Part shown: piece by piece, positions 1-8,562 of the stretch
Position numbering within the stretch: the first letter of the stretch is position 1
How the letters are laid out: every line of letters starts with the position of its first letter
Source of the DNA: Nocardia donostiensis
GTDB lineage: Bacteria > Actinomycetota > Actinomycetes > Mycobacteriales > Mycobacteriaceae
Assembly (NCBI RefSeq): GCF_002081715.1
Contig: NZ_MUKP01000010.1
Location: 95,103-159,102, forward strand
Reading direction: 5' to 3'
Length of the DNA: 64,000 bases
Position numbers and translations under genes: made by a program
The notes under the pieces: generated by a model
The model's input: only the letters and a program-made list of their open reading frames with translations
Databases searched by the model: none
What the model was told of the DNA's origin: nothing

Positions 1-396
1 GGCCGGTGACCAACCGCGGAACGATTCCGTCGTCAGCTTGGAGACGGCGTCGATGACGTCATCGAACAGTGCGGGCGATTCCTTTGCTGTCACCGAACGA
101 AGCACGAGCAGCTCGCCGTCGAATACCTCGGCATCGATCAAGGTTTGGTTCGGCGGTATCGGATCGCGACCGATACGGGCAAGCGACCAATGCGCCATGC
201 GCGGTGGTGCGCCACCATCGTGTTCGGTGAGGTCCGGAGTACGGGATTCGATGAGATCGACCACATCTGTAATGAACGTGGCGATCGGTATCGTTGCAGG
301 CAACCCCAAATCCACCTGGGTGTTGCCGCCGATTATCGAGACTCGACACAGATCCGGATCAGCCGCCTCCATGCCGCTGGTCGACGACTCGCTCAC
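1..396 (-). CDS. eccD: EccD, N-terminal part (ESX membrane channel subunit), cut by left edge
   Basis: Reading the minus strand from a GTG at 394-396 gives an open frame to the left edge (132 codons). The product has the ubiquitin-like (YukD) N-terminal domain of EccD: a short start, then LCRVSIIGGNTQVDLGLP, followed by ITDVVDLIESR and a loop ending in LLVLRS. In this family the ubiquitin-like domain is cytoplasmic and precedes about eleven membrane helices, which would lie outside the window. The GTG is preceded by purine-rich sequence (AGGGAG, GAGAG), and an in-frame TAG lies 15 bases upstream, so no much earlier start is possible. A downstream in-frame ATG at 370-372 is an alternative. EccD forms the inner-membrane ESX pore with EccB, EccC and EccE. 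It is transcribed divergently from eccA. Confidence 0.85.
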   Translation of the reverse strand, partial: MSESSTSGMEAADPDLCRVSIIGGNTQVDLGLPATIPIATFITDVVDLIESRTPDLTEHDGGAPPRMAHWSLARIGRDPIPPNQTLIDAEVFDGELLVLRSVTAKESPALFDDVIDAVSKLTTESFRGWSPA

Positions 397-515
397 GAGC
401 TCTCTGACTCCCTAGGTTCATGCTGTCGAGCTGGTAACGCCATCAATCTATACCCAACGCACCCGGTATGCTAAGCGAGAACTGGCAATTTCCGTAGGCT
501 TTGGGGGCTACCCGC
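397..515. promoter_or_regulatory. Divergent eccD / eccA intergenic region
   Basis: This 119-base gap separates two divergent gene starts and must carry both promoters if they are not read from elsewhere. A TATAGA on the minus strand (complement of 447-452) and a TATGCT at about 471-476 on the plus strand could be -10 elements. I see no convincing -35 boxes, so the assignment is positional. Confidence 0.35.
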
Positions 516-2333
516 ATGACCGGCAACCGCCAAGCACAACGCGCCTTCGATGCCGGCGTGTTGTCATTGGGTCTCTCCGTCGACGGACAGGAATCCGTCC
601 GAGACCTCGAATACGCCAAGTTGGCGTTCACCCGGGCAACCGAGTGGGACCCCGATATGTGCGACGCTTGGCTCGGCCGGGCCACGGCGGGCGAGGTGAC
701 CCGCGAAGTCCTGTTCAATTTGCACCGGACGAGCTCCACTTCCCTGCTCCGGGAACAGCGGCGCCTCGGACTACGCCCCCGCGAGCTGGGAGGGCGATTC
801 GTAGTCGATCAGTACATCGATTACCCGCTGGCGAGCTATACCGAGATCTGGCTGGCCCAGGCTTCCTTACTGATCTCCGAGGGCGCCTACGACGAGGCCG
901 AGCGTGTACTCGACGAATTGGCCGACCATCGGAAATCCCAGCTCTCCCATCCCGAACGCGATATCGATGACCGCATCTGCGCCTATGTTCGCGCGACGAT
1001 GCATTACCGAACCCAACGCTGGTCCGATGTGATGACGGTGCTGGCTGGCTCGGCGGAATGGGACGATCCGTTCATGGCCGCGGCCGCACACGTGATGGTC
1101 GGTACCGCATGTGCCCAGCTCGGTCTGTTCGGTGAGGCGATCCGCCGCATGGAACAGGCCGAACAGGGGCCCATCCCCTCGGCCGCTCTCACCGCCCGGT
1201 TCTGCCGGGGCCTGTGTCTGCGCGAAACCGGCAACGAGACCGAAGCGCAAGCGATCTTCGAGAAGGTGTATTCGGAAGCGCCGGATTTCGAGGCCAACAC
1301 CAAGGCCATGCGGGACCGCAAGTATCGCCTCACCATCACCACCCAGGAGCAGATAGACGCACGCACCGACCGTTGGGACCCGGCGTCGGCGCCCTCGACC
1401 GAGCAGCTCGACCGTGAGGAACGCGACGACAAGGCCAAGCTGGTTCTCGCGGCCGCGCGGGCCGAACTCGACGCCCAGATCGGGCTGGCGGCGGTCAAGA
1501 CGCAGGTGGCCAAGCTACAGGCCACCGCTCAACTGGCGAAGATCCGTGCCACCAAGGGCATGGCCAGCGTGCCGCGCGGTCAGCATCTGGCCTTCACCGG
1601 GCCACCCGGCACCGGCAAGACCACGGTCGCCCGGGTCGTCGCCAAGATCTACTGCGGATTGGGCCTGTTGAAGACGGACTCGCTGGTCGAGGCCAAGCGC
1701 GCCGACTTCGTCGGTCAGCACCTGGGCAGTACCGCGATCAAGACGTCCAAACTGATCGACAGCGCCATGGACGGCGTGCTGTTCATCGATGAGGCCTACA
1801 CCCTGATCCAGACGGGCCTGCAGGGTGGTGACGCGTTCGGGCGTGAAGCAGTGGATACCCTGCTCGCTCGGATGGAGGACGACCGCGACCGGCTTGTGGT
1901 CATCATCGCCGGGTACGACGGCGAGATCGATCGGCTACTCGCCGCCAACGACGGTCTCGCCTCCCGATTCGCCAAGCGGATCAAATTCGATTCCTACACC
2001 CCCGACGAACTGGGCGCGATCGGGCAGTTCATGGCGCGCAAACGAGATTCCGAACTCGCCGACGACGCATTGGCCCTGCTCACCCAGGCCTGCGCAGAAC
2101 TCTACAACCAGGAAAGTGCCGACCAGACCGGCCAAGCACGGCGCGGGATCGATATAGCAGGGAACGGGCGTTTCATCCGCAACGTCATCGAGACAGCCGA
2201 GGAAGAACGTGAGTTCCGACTTGCCAACGATGAGAACGTGGACCTGAACAATATCGACGAAGCCATGCTCATGCGTATCGAAGCCGATGACATGCGCAAC
2301 GCCCTGTCCAGCGTTCTGTCGACCTTGCGTTGA
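516..2333 (+). CDS. eccA: EccA, ESX AAA+ ATPase
   Basis: This is a 605-residue CbxX/CfxQ-type AAA+ ATPase, the usual length for mycobacterial EccA. Residues 1 to about 270 are the helical TPR-like domain that contacts substrates. The C-terminal half is the ATPase, with Walker A GPPGTGKTT near residues 362-370 and Walker B VLFIDEAY near 421-428. Further on are the sensor-region LARMEDDRDRLVVIIAGY and an arginine-bearing SRFAKRI. In ESX systems EccA is the cytosolic ATPase that works with EspG to prepare PE/PPE substrates, and espG, PE and PPE genes lie a few kilobases away. A TTG at 501 could extend the frame by five codons. ATG 516 is preferred because it sits a normal distance after GGGGG and matches the usual family N-terminus. 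It is convergent with eccB, 42 bases apart. Confidence 0.95.
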   Translation: MTGNRQAQRAFDAGVLSLGLSVDGQESVRDLEYAKLAFTRATEWDPDMCDAWLGRATAGEVTREVLFNLHRTSSTSLLREQRRLGLRPRELGGRFVVDQYIDYPLASYTEIWLAQASLLISEGAYDEAERVLDELADHRKSQLSHPERDIDDRICAYVRATMHYRTQRWSDVMTVLAGSAEWDDPFMAAAAHVMVGTACAQLGLFGEAIRRMEQAEQGPIPSAALTARFCRGLCLRETGNETEAQAIFEKVYSEAPDFEANTKAMRDRKYRLTITTQEQIDARTDRWDPASAPSTEQLDREERDDKAKLVLAAARAELDAQIGLAAVKTQVAKLQATAQLAKIRATKGMASVPRGQHLAFTGPPGTGKTTVARVVAKIYCGLGLLKTDSLVEAKRADFVGQHLGSTAIKTSKLIDSAMDGVLFIDEAYTLIQTGLQGGDAFGREAVDTLLARMEDDRDRLVVIIAGYDGEIDRLLAANDGLASRFAKRIKFDSYTPDELGAIGQFMARKRDSELADDALALLTQACAELYNQESADQTGQARRGIDIAGNGRFIRNVIETAEEEREFRLANDENVDLNNIDEAMLMRIEADDMRNALSSVLSTLR

Positions 2334-2375
2334 GCCCGGCGGGCGGATCTCGCTGTCGCGGCAGTTCGGTGGTGG

Positions 2376-3824
2376 TCAGCTCCCCATTGGAAGCGTGTCG
2401 TGACGCACCCTGGCGTCCAGCACCGACAGCGTCGGTCCCGGAACGAGCTGACCGACGATCGGCCAGGGGGCAAGTCGCGGCTTCTCCTCCAACCCCAGTA
2501 TCGCCGCGGTTTCCGTGTCAGGAACCCCGTAACGAACACCGTTGTCGCCCACATAGAACAGGCTTCCGCGGCGTGGGCTGTCCGGGTCCATAGCAGTGGT
2601 CTGGACATACTCGCCAGTGCTCGGCGGGATGTAGGCGGCATCGAGGCGGTCACCGCCGCCGTCCGCTGTCGCGAGTTCGACCGGCACCGTCGAGGTCGGC
2701 AGCGGCAGCTCACGCCCCGCCAGGATCGACACGGTAGGCGCGGGTCCTTCGGTCTCCGCGGCCCAGGAGATACATCCAACCGGAGCATCCTCCGCAGCGG
2801 TGACTGTCGGGGTTTCCCAGGGGAAATGCTCGACCGCAAGCGAATCGCGCACCGGGACATCGATGAGCCGGTCCGGCGGGACCGTGGTGATCTCACTCAT
2901 GCCCTGCGAATTAGCGCTGCGGATCACCTCGGCAGCAAACGGCGATACCCGCTGCACGCCCTCGCGTAGCACCACGTACAGCTCCTCGGAGCTCACACCG
3001 CGCACTCGAACGACGCCACCGACCGGAATATCGGACAGCCGGCCCGGCCCGGGTTCGCCGACGTGTTCGATACGCGGCGGCGACAACGCGGGCACCTGTG
3101 TTGCGGCATTCAACAGTCCGGCGCTGATCGGTCTGGGCTGCGCGTTGTGCAATCCGAGTGACTTGGCCATCACCGAATCCTTGGGATCCACCTCCGCGCG
3201 TTTACCGTCGAACAGCAGAAACGTCTTGTCTTCCCGCGTCACCAGCAGCGCTTCCGCGGAATGTATCGGCCTGGCCGCGCCCTCCTCGTCGCCCAGCCTG
3301 CCTGCGATCACCGTGGAAGTTGCCCCCGCCGAACCGATCACGCTGCCCGCGGTCGACAACTCGACGGTATCGCACAATGTCCAGATCGAGCGGGCGCCCG
3401 CCGAGGATCCGGGAAGTGCGGCAGGCGCGCCGGGGATACCGACCAGCGGCCCGCGCGCCAGATCACCGAGCTTGGATTCTTTCACCGATGTCGGGGACTC
3501 AGCGCTCTGGGTGACCAACCGGGCCGATGCCAGGTTCAGCACAGGATAGAGGGTGCTATCGATAACGGCGTACAGCGCGCCGCTCTCCTTGGCCATCACG
3601 ATCTTCGAGTCGCCGACGGCGCCCTGCGGCCGCAGGAAGGCCATGATCGCCGCGCCGGCTACGACCAAGATACCCAGCACCGCACCGACGAGCAGCGACC
3701 GGGACTGCGATCGCATCGGGTCGTGCAGCATCCGCACATCACGACGAACCAGCGCGTGCTCATAGCGACGCAGCAGAAACCGGTACCCGTTGACCTGGGC
3801 ACGTGTTGTCAACTGGGCCGGCAC
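2376..3824 (-). CDS. eccB: EccB, ESX membrane/periplasmic core subunit
   Basis: This is a 482-residue protein with the EccB architecture. It has a cytoplasmic N-terminus (PAQLTTRAQVNGYRFLLRR, then ALVRRDVRM), one membrane helix at about residues 44-64, and a large periplasmic domain of repeats. Two cysteines (in TLCDTVEL and VGCISWAA) correspond to the conserved disulfide pair. The open frame extends 25 codons further upstream. The start is placed at GTG 3822-3824 because the family begins with PAQLTTR and because GGAGG lies five to six bases before this codon. EccB joins EccC, EccD and EccE in the inner-membrane complex. It is divergent from eccE and convergent with eccA, so the core genes are not in the usual single-strand order. 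Confidence 0.95.
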   Translation of the reverse strand: MPAQLTTRAQVNGYRFLLRRYEHALVRRDVRMLHDPMRSQSRSLLVGAVLGILVVAGAAIMAFLRPQGAVGDSKIVMAKESGALYAVIDSTLYPVLNLASARLVTQSAESPTSVKESKLGDLARGPLVGIPGAPAALPGSSAGARSIWTLCDTVELSTAGSVIGSAGATSTVIAGRLGDEEGAARPIHSAEALLVTREDKTFLLFDGKRAEVDPKDSVMAKSLGLHNAQPRPISAGLLNAATQVPALSPPRIEHVGEPGPGRLSDIPVGGVVRVRGVSSEELYVVLREGVQRVSPFAAEVIRSANSQGMSEITTVPPDRLIDVPVRDSLAVEHFPWETPTVTAAEDAPVGCISWAAETEGPAPTVSILAGRELPLPTSTVPVELATADGGGDRLDAAYIPPSTGEYVQTTAMDPDSPRRGSLFYVGDNGVRYGVPDTETAAILGLEEKPRLAPWPIVGQLVPGPTLSVLDARVRHDTLPMGS

Positions 3825-3950
3825 GTAACCTCCGAACGAAACACATGATGAATCGAGATGGTGCCGGTGCACGCGCTCGTTCTTCGAGAGCGCCACCAAC
3901 TCAGGGGACTACAGTAGCGAAGCCAGGGAAGTTCAGTCCATGATGAGGCC
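3825..3950. promoter_or_regulatory. Divergent eccB / eccE intergenic region
   Basis: This 126-base gap lies between two divergent starts. It contains the eccB ribosome-binding site GGAGG (on the minus strand, next to 3824) and a possible plus-strand -10, TACAGT, at 3910-3915. No clear -35 or operator is visible. Confidence 0.35.
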
Positions 3951-5669
3951 ATGGCGACAACGACAGCCGACCCGGTGGCGCAGATTTCGGCCCTGCCGCT
4001 GAGTTCACCCCAGCACTGGTTGTTCCGGATGCTTCCGCTACGCCACGTGGTTCCTGTCCTGCTGGTCGCGAACGCGATAGCGTTGATCGCGATCGCGTCG
4101 GGGGCGCCGATTTACGCCGCCGCGGTCGGCGGTGCTCTCATCGTGCCGATCGCGCTCGTACCCTTCCGCGGAACCTGTCTGGCTGCCTTCATCGCCGACG
4201 AGTTCGCCTTCCGGTGGCACGGGTTACGACACCGGTCGACCGGCGACAACCATGCCCCGTTCGATGTGCCGGTGCCCGGTGGCGGCAGTTACGGCATGCG
4301 CTGGGACGGAGAGCGGTTGATCACCATGCTGCGCATCGACGCTGCGCCACACACCGTGACGCTGCTCAGTCCGAGCGGCCTGAACACCGGCGATATGGTT
4401 CCGCTACCGGAGATTGCTCGCTGCCTGGATCAATTCGATATCGAACTGGCCTCGATCGATGTGATCAGCACGGGCGCGCGCACCTCGGATGCGGGGCCGG
4501 TCGCGCGCATCTACGAGCAGATCCTCGGCCCGCTGCCCGCTGTCGCACATCGGACAGCCTGGGTGGTGCTACGGCTGGATCCGCTGGCCAACGCGCCAGC
4601 GGTAGACCGGCGTGGCGGCGGTTCGACCGGGACCCTGCGCTCCGCGATCGTGGCCACCCAACGCGTGGCAAACCGTCTCGCCGCCCACGATCTGACCGTG
4701 TCGGTGCTGTCCGCTGCCGAGATCACCGCTGCAGTACACCAGCTCACCCACAACGCCGACCTCACTCAGCTGACCGAAACACCGCACGGCGTCGAGTACA
4801 ACGGAATACATTTCGTGACCTACCGGATGACACCGGAGGCGCTCGGCCCCCGCGGGCTCGCCGAGGTCTGGGCTACCCCGAGCCTGTCGACAACGGTAAC
4901 CCTGCGGCTGCGCCGGGCGACCGGCGCACCGGCCCATCAGCCACGCACCGGCCCCGCCACCATCTCGGTGTCCGCGTCCGTACGATTCGACGCACGCGAC
5001 GAGCCTCCCCGGATATCGGTCCCAGGTCTGCTGCCGATATCCGGCAAGCAACGCCGCGCCCTGCTGGATCAGCTACCGATCAGCAGCCGGGGGCCTGGAC
5101 TACCGAGCGAGGACTATCTGGGCACGCCGGATTCACTGTCCGATCTGCTCACCCCGGTCATCGGCTGCGGACAGGTGATCGGCGCCGATTCGTCCGGGCA
5201 GGGCGTGGCACTGCCACTGGTGGGTCAGTATGTGCGTCGGGTCGAGATCGTCGGCGAGCTGCTCATCGCCAAACAGGTGATTCTGCGCGCGATCGCGCTC
5301 GGCGCCACCGTCGTGGTGCACACCAATCGTCATGAAGCCTGGCGCTCCATGGTGGACAGGGTGGGCGCGCCACACGCGTTGTCGCTGGCGTCGTGGTCGG
5401 CCGGGTCTCAGCAGGCCAGTTCGTATCGATCCGCGACCGTGGTCTTGTTCGACGGCATTCCACCGACTATGCATCACTCCGATGCCACCGTTATGGTGCT
5501 GCGCGCCACGCGGGGCGACGACACCTTCAACCCGGACGTCGTGCTGGTCGAGGACCCCCAGACCGCGAGCCTGGTCACCGTGCACACAGCCGACGACACC
5601 ACGACGGTGCATATGGTCGCGACCCCGGATGAGATGCGCTATTTGTACACAGAAATCGCAGCCGCCTGA
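3951..5669 (+). CDS. eccE: EccE, ESX membrane subunit
   Basis: This is a 572-residue protein with two closely spaced hydrophobic segments near residues 30-68 (VVPVLLVANAIALIAIA, then AAAVGGALIVPIALVPF). A large soluble domain follows, as in EccE. The block beginning WDGERLITMLRID and the later WVVLRLDP / TVTLRLRR beta-rich parts fit the conserved central EccE domain. No catalytic motif is expected: the family is the peripheral structural subunit of the ESX membrane complex. ATG 3951 is the first in-frame start; its ribosome-binding site is weak (GAGG only two bases upstream, AGGGAAG about 20 bases upstream). It is convergent with the WXG100 gene, with a hairpin between them. Confidence 0.88.
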   Translation: MATTTADPVAQISALPLSSPQHWLFRMLPLRHVVPVLLVANAIALIAIASGAPIYAAAVGGALIVPIALVPFRGTCLAAFIADEFAFRWHGLRHRSTGDNHAPFDVPVPGGGSYGMRWDGERLITMLRIDAAPHTVTLLSPSGLNTGDMVPLPEIARCLDQFDIELASIDVISTGARTSDAGPVARIYEQILGPLPAVAHRTAWVVLRLDPLANAPAVDRRGGGSTGTLRSAIVATQRVANRLAAHDLTVSVLSAAEITAAVHQLTHNADLTQLTETPHGVEYNGIHFVTYRMTPEALGPRGLAEVWATPSLSTTVTLRLRRATGAPAHQPRTGPATISVSASVRFDARDEPPRISVPGLLPISGKQRRALLDQLPISSRGPGLPSEDYLGTPDSLSDLLTPVIGCGQVIGADSSGQGVALPLVGQYVRRVEIVGELLIAKQVILRAIALGATVVVHTNRHEAWRSMVDRVGAPHALSLASWSAGSQQASSYRSATVVLFDGIPPTMHHSDATVMVLRATRGDDTFNPDVVLVEDPQTASLVTVHTADDTTTVHMVATPDEMRYLYTEIAAA

Positions 5670-5687
5670 GAGTCACTGCGCTCGATA

Positions 5688-5723
5688 CGACAAACCCCGG
5701 CCCGCTGAGACCGGGATTTGTCG
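5688..5723. terminator. Bidirectional hairpin terminator between eccE and the esx genes
   Basis: CGACAAACCCCGG (5688-5700) and CCGGGATTTGTCG (5711-5723) pair over 13 positions with one mismatch, around a 10-base loop. The hairpin sits 18 bases after the eccE stop and 18 bases after the convergent WXG100 stop, so it probably serves both. Confidence 0.7.
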
Positions 5724-5741
5724 GTAATTGACCGCCAGAAT

Positions 5742-6056
5742 TCAGAAAGCGTTGTACACCTTCATGTCTGCGGCCTTGGCGTTATTGAACGCAACATCGA
5801 TGGCGTCACGAAGTTTCTCCAGATGCGTATGGGTGTCGCCGAGTTCGCCGCCGTTACCATCCGCACCGATCAGCAGGTCCATCCGGGTCTTGAACGCTTC
5901 GCCCGCATCGTTGTCTTCCCAAGCAACCCTGATCAGCTTGTCTCTGGCCGCCACCAGCGCGTCCTTGAAACCGTTCAGGTCCTTGTAGTAACCATCCATC
6001 TCGCTGATCAACCGCTGATGAACAGCATTGGTGTACAGCATCCTATCGTCGACCAT
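5742..6056 (-). CDS. WXG100-family protein, divergent (WED in place of WXG)
   Basis: This is a 104-residue, almost entirely helical protein of WXG100 size, encoded directly downstream of another WXG100 gene (38-base gap), as in EsxA/EsxB pairs. The turn between the helices reads AWEDNDAGEAF (Trp46). The glycine of the W-x-G motif is therefore replaced by aspartate, while a downstream G and F fit the family spacing. The C-terminus (MKVYNAF) has no Y-x-x-x-D/E secretion tag, so it may be the untagged partner of a heterodimer. A good ribosome-binding site (GAGAGGA) precedes ATG 6054-6056. It is the last gene of the minus-strand run and ends before the hairpin at 5688-5723. Confidence 0.8.
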   Translation of the reverse strand: MVDDRMLYTNAVHQRLISEMDGYYKDLNGFKDALVAARDKLIRVAWEDNDAGEAFKTRMDLLIGADGNGGELGDTHTHLEKLRDAIDVAFNNAKAADMKVYNAF

Positions 6057-6094
6057 GTCGTCCTCTCTTGCAGATTGTCCTGAAAATTTGTTCG

Positions 6095-6394
6095 TCAGAT
6101 GAGGTTGGTCAACGCTTCGACGTTTGTCGGGTCGACCTGTTTGTAGGTCGTATTACCTTCGAACACTTTTTCCTTCACCGCTTCGATCTTCTGATTGATT
6201 CGTCCGGTTTCTTCCTGCCAGCTCTCCGAAGCCCGCTGACCGGCAATGGCAGCCTCACCCTGCCAGCCCGCGCGGGCGGCGTCGAAGGACTCCTGCACTC
6301 TGCCGATCGTCGTCTGGATACCATTGATGGCGTCCAGGAATTCGTTGATTACGTCGGAAGCTTCCTTGTCGCTATAGCTCTGCTGGTCAGCCAT
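6095..6394 (-). CDS. WXG100-family ESX substrate with YxxxD tag
   Basis: This is a 99-residue helical-hairpin protein with WQG at residues 44-46 and a Y-x-x-x-D export signal, YKQVD, at residues 84-88. Both are hallmarks of EsxB (CFP-10)-like substrates recognised by the ESX ATPase. It probably pairs with the product of the gene 38 bases downstream. ATG 6392-6394 follows GGAG about ten bases away. It is separated from the upstream espG gene by 80 bases. Confidence 0.92.
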   Translation of the reverse strand: MADQQSYSDKEASDVINEFLDAINGIQTTIGRVQESFDAARAGWQGEAAIAGQRASESWQEETGRINQKIEAVKEKVFEGNTTYKQVDPTNVEALTNLI

Positions 6395-6474
6395 TGTTCA
6401 CTTTCTCCATGTCTTCTCGCAGTGGTGTTCTTGGCTTCTTCGCGTCGATCGATTCGTCATTCCGATGGTGTCGA

Positions 6475-7266
6475 CTAGGGCAACCACCTTCCTCCGGGCA
6501 ACGATTCGGTGAGCGCGGCAACAGCCTGCGCGACCCGGTGATCGGTGCCCGAGCCGAAGGTAGACCAGACCTGCCGGTCCGGGGCAGTACCGGGGCTGGC
6601 GACGATACGCCCTCGTGAGGTGTCGTAAACAGCCACCGCTCCTGGTGCTCGCGTGGTCACTCCGCCGTCGTAGGCAATCGCCACGATCTCGGCGTGCGCG
6701 CGGCAACTCGACAGTGCCAGACCGAATTCGATGGCATCCCGTTCGTCTACACCGAGCCCATGAAAGATCCGGGTGTAGTCGCTGGAACCATCGGCTTCGT
6801 CCAGGCGTTGCCGTAGTTCGTGGGCGGGTGCGCTGACGGTCGGCACCGGCGCCGCCGGGCAGGGGCCGAGCAGGTCGAGTAACGGCCGAACCAATGTGGT
6901 GCCGTTGGAGTCGGCCCAGGTGGTACCAACCATGAGCGTATCGCCGGTACGCGTCGCCACCGCGTGCTGAGTTCCCCGTCGCACCAAGCAGAGCCGCAGT
7001 ACACCCGATTCGGTGTAGATACGCGCGGCGAGCTCACAGTCGGGCTGGGCGAGAATGCGCAGCGCATCGGCGAGATCGATCGCGACGTCGCCGTGCTGGT
7101 CGAGCAGACCGGAACGACGCAGCTCGGTCAGGGCGTCTGCGCGCGCCGCTTCCCAGGCATCGACCGTGCTCTGCTGCGGGCCTATTCCCAGGACGAGCGG
7201 CAGCGTCTGCACACCGAGCAGATCCGATAACGCGAGCAGGCCATCGTTGGTCACTGCGGCCGTCAT
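6475..7266 (-). CDS. espG: EspG-type ESX chaperone
   Basis: This is a 263-residue protein matching the EspG family by size and pattern: LAQPDCELAARIY in the first beta-rich half, a central helix block, and a C-terminal VVAVYD/GRIVASPGTAPDRQVW type beta sheet with terminal LPGGRWLP. EspG is the cytosolic chaperone that binds the tip of PE/PPE dimers for export. The start ATG overlaps the stop of the upstream PPE-like gene by four bases (7263-7266), so the two are translationally coupled. That overlap supports a chaperone-substrate relation and fixes the start. Confidence 0.88.
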   Translation of the reverse strand: MTAAVTNDGLLALSDLLGVQTLPLVLGIGPQQSTVDAWEAARADALTELRRSGLLDQHGDVAIDLADALRILAQPDCELAARIYTESGVLRLCLVRRGTQHAVATRTGDTLMVGTTWADSNGTTLVRPLLDLLGPCPAAPVPTVSAPAHELRQRLDEADGSSDYTRIFHGLGVDERDAIEFGLALSSCRAHAEIVAIAYDGGVTTRAPGAVAVYDTSRGRIVASPGTAPDRQVWSTFGSGTDHRVAQAVAALTESLPGGRWLP

Positions 7267-8237
7267 GACGTCTGCTCCGGGGCCGCTGCGCGCGAGGGCG
7301 CTTCCACAACACCACCCACCACCGGTGGTGCCGCGTCGACACCGGCCTCGACGTCGAATTCCCGCCCTGGCCGGGTAGATACCGCGCCCGCACGACTCGT
7401 CGAATGTGCATCGGTCGAGGCAGCGGCCGGCGCTACACTCGCTCCCGGTATCGTGCTCCGCCCACCGGGCTCGGTGTGCACCGCGGAGGACTGACCAGGC
7501 AGCACCGAGGCCTCCGGCACCGAATGGACGACCGTCGGCGCGCGGAAGGCGCCGGGTACGCGGGGAACCGCGCCCGCAACGACCGACCCCGGCAAGGAGA
7601 AAGACGGCGTCCCCGGCCGCATCTGCTTACTCGTCGACTGCTCGGCCGCGGCCTGTTCCGCCTCCAGTGCGGCGCTGGTGGCGATGACCGGAGGCTGCTT
7701 GTGCTGCCACGGGTCGGCCAGGGGCGTTGTCGCCGACTCATAACTCTGCATAACCCGTGCGGCGCTGGCCTTCGCGATGTCCTGCTCGCCCTCTATCTCG
7801 GCGGCAGCCGCGACCAGAGGCGATCCGAGCGCCGCCCCTGCCTGCTCGATACCTTGCTTCAGCTCTTCCAGTGCAGCGATTTCCGCGATATGCGGCATCG
7901 CGAGTCTGGCCACCTCGTAGGCCGCCGCCTGATTACCCGCTCTTACCGCGTTCTGGCCGGCGGCTGCGGCCGCTTCGACGAGCCAGTCGCGCAGCTGCGT
8001 GATCCGCTCCAGTGCCGGCTCGCTCTCCGGCGAGCGCCATGATTCTCGGAGCGTGGCCACTATGTGTTCGTACTCTGCGACCGCCGCTCCGAATGCTGCC
8101 GCCAGGTGCGTCCACGCCACACTGGCTTCGGCCATCGGCGCTGCCCCCGGTCCCGTCGTCAGATCGCGGGACAACTGCTCGGTGGGTCTGGCGGGCCAGA
8201 CCACGCCGGTGAACCCGATTACCGGAGGTTCGACCAC
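7263..8237 (-). CDS. PPE-family ESX substrate
   Basis: This is a 324-residue protein that starts VEPPVIGFTGVVWPARP, with the paired prolines near residues 4-5. A helical PPE domain of about 180 residues (SVAWTHLAAAFGAAVAEY and later helices) follows. The C-terminal tail is low-complexity and Ala/Pro/Ser-rich with no recognisable domain. The start is GTG 8235-8237 with GAGG about nine bases upstream. A PE-like gene lies 12 bases upstream and an EspG gene overlaps downstream, so PE-PPE-EspG form a compact substrate-chaperone operon. Confidence 0.82.
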   Translation of the reverse strand: MVEPPVIGFTGVVWPARPTEQLSRDLTTGPGAAPMAEASVAWTHLAAAFGAAVAEYEHIVATLRESWRSPESEPALERITQLRDWLVEAAAAAGQNAVRAGNQAAAYEVARLAMPHIAEIAALEELKQGIEQAGAALGSPLVAAAAEIEGEQDIAKASAARVMQSYESATTPLADPWQHKQPPVIATSAALEAEQAAAEQSTSKQMRPGTPSFSLPGSVVAGAVPRVPGAFRAPTVVHSVPEASVLPGQSSAVHTEPGGRSTIPGASVAPAAASTDAHSTSRAGAVSTRPGREFDVEAGVDAAPPVVGGVVEAPSRAAAPEQTS

Positions 8238-8249
8238 GAACGTACCTCG

Positions 8250-8549
8250 CTATTGAGTCGCTGCTCTGAAACTGCTCGCGTTGTCGTCGTCCATCCGGAC
8301 CAGCCCGTCGGTATGGGAACGCAGAGCAGCGGCCAGTTTCCTGATCTCCAGAATGCCCGCGGCAGCCGCTTCGTCGTAGGAAGCGGCGACGCCACGCAGT
8401 GTTTGCGCAGCGCGCACCGACACTTCGTCTGTGCCAGCGGGAACGACAGCCAGTGCAGGCGATTGCCGTTGCAGATCGGCTTCCAACCGGGCTGCGAGCG
8501 CATCCAACGCTGTCGCCGACCGCCGGGCCCCGGCGGGTTCGAATTCCAT
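8250..8549 (-). CDS. PE-like ESX substrate
   Basis: This is a 99-residue two-helix protein. The central VVPAGTDEVSVRAAQTL closely follows the PE-domain signature (VVPAaaDEVSa...), and the rest is helical and Ala-rich. Length and position, 12 bases ahead of a PPE-like gene, fit the partner of that PPE protein. AGGAG lies seven bases before ATG 8547-8549. It lacks the classical PE start, so it belongs to the divergent PE relatives found outside Mycobacterium. Confidence 0.75.
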   Translation of the reverse strand: MEFEPAGARRSATALDALAARLEADLQRQSPALAVVPAGTDEVSVRAAQTLRGVAASYDEAAAAGILEIRKLAAALRSHTDGLVRMDDDNASSFRAATQ

Positions 8550-8562
8550 GGTCTGCTCCTAA

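Noticed and set aside
2102..2896. A minus-strand open frame of 264 codons across the eccA and eccB ends
   Set aside because: It is antisense to eccA and out of frame with eccB, and its product is Arg/Ser-rich with no domain.
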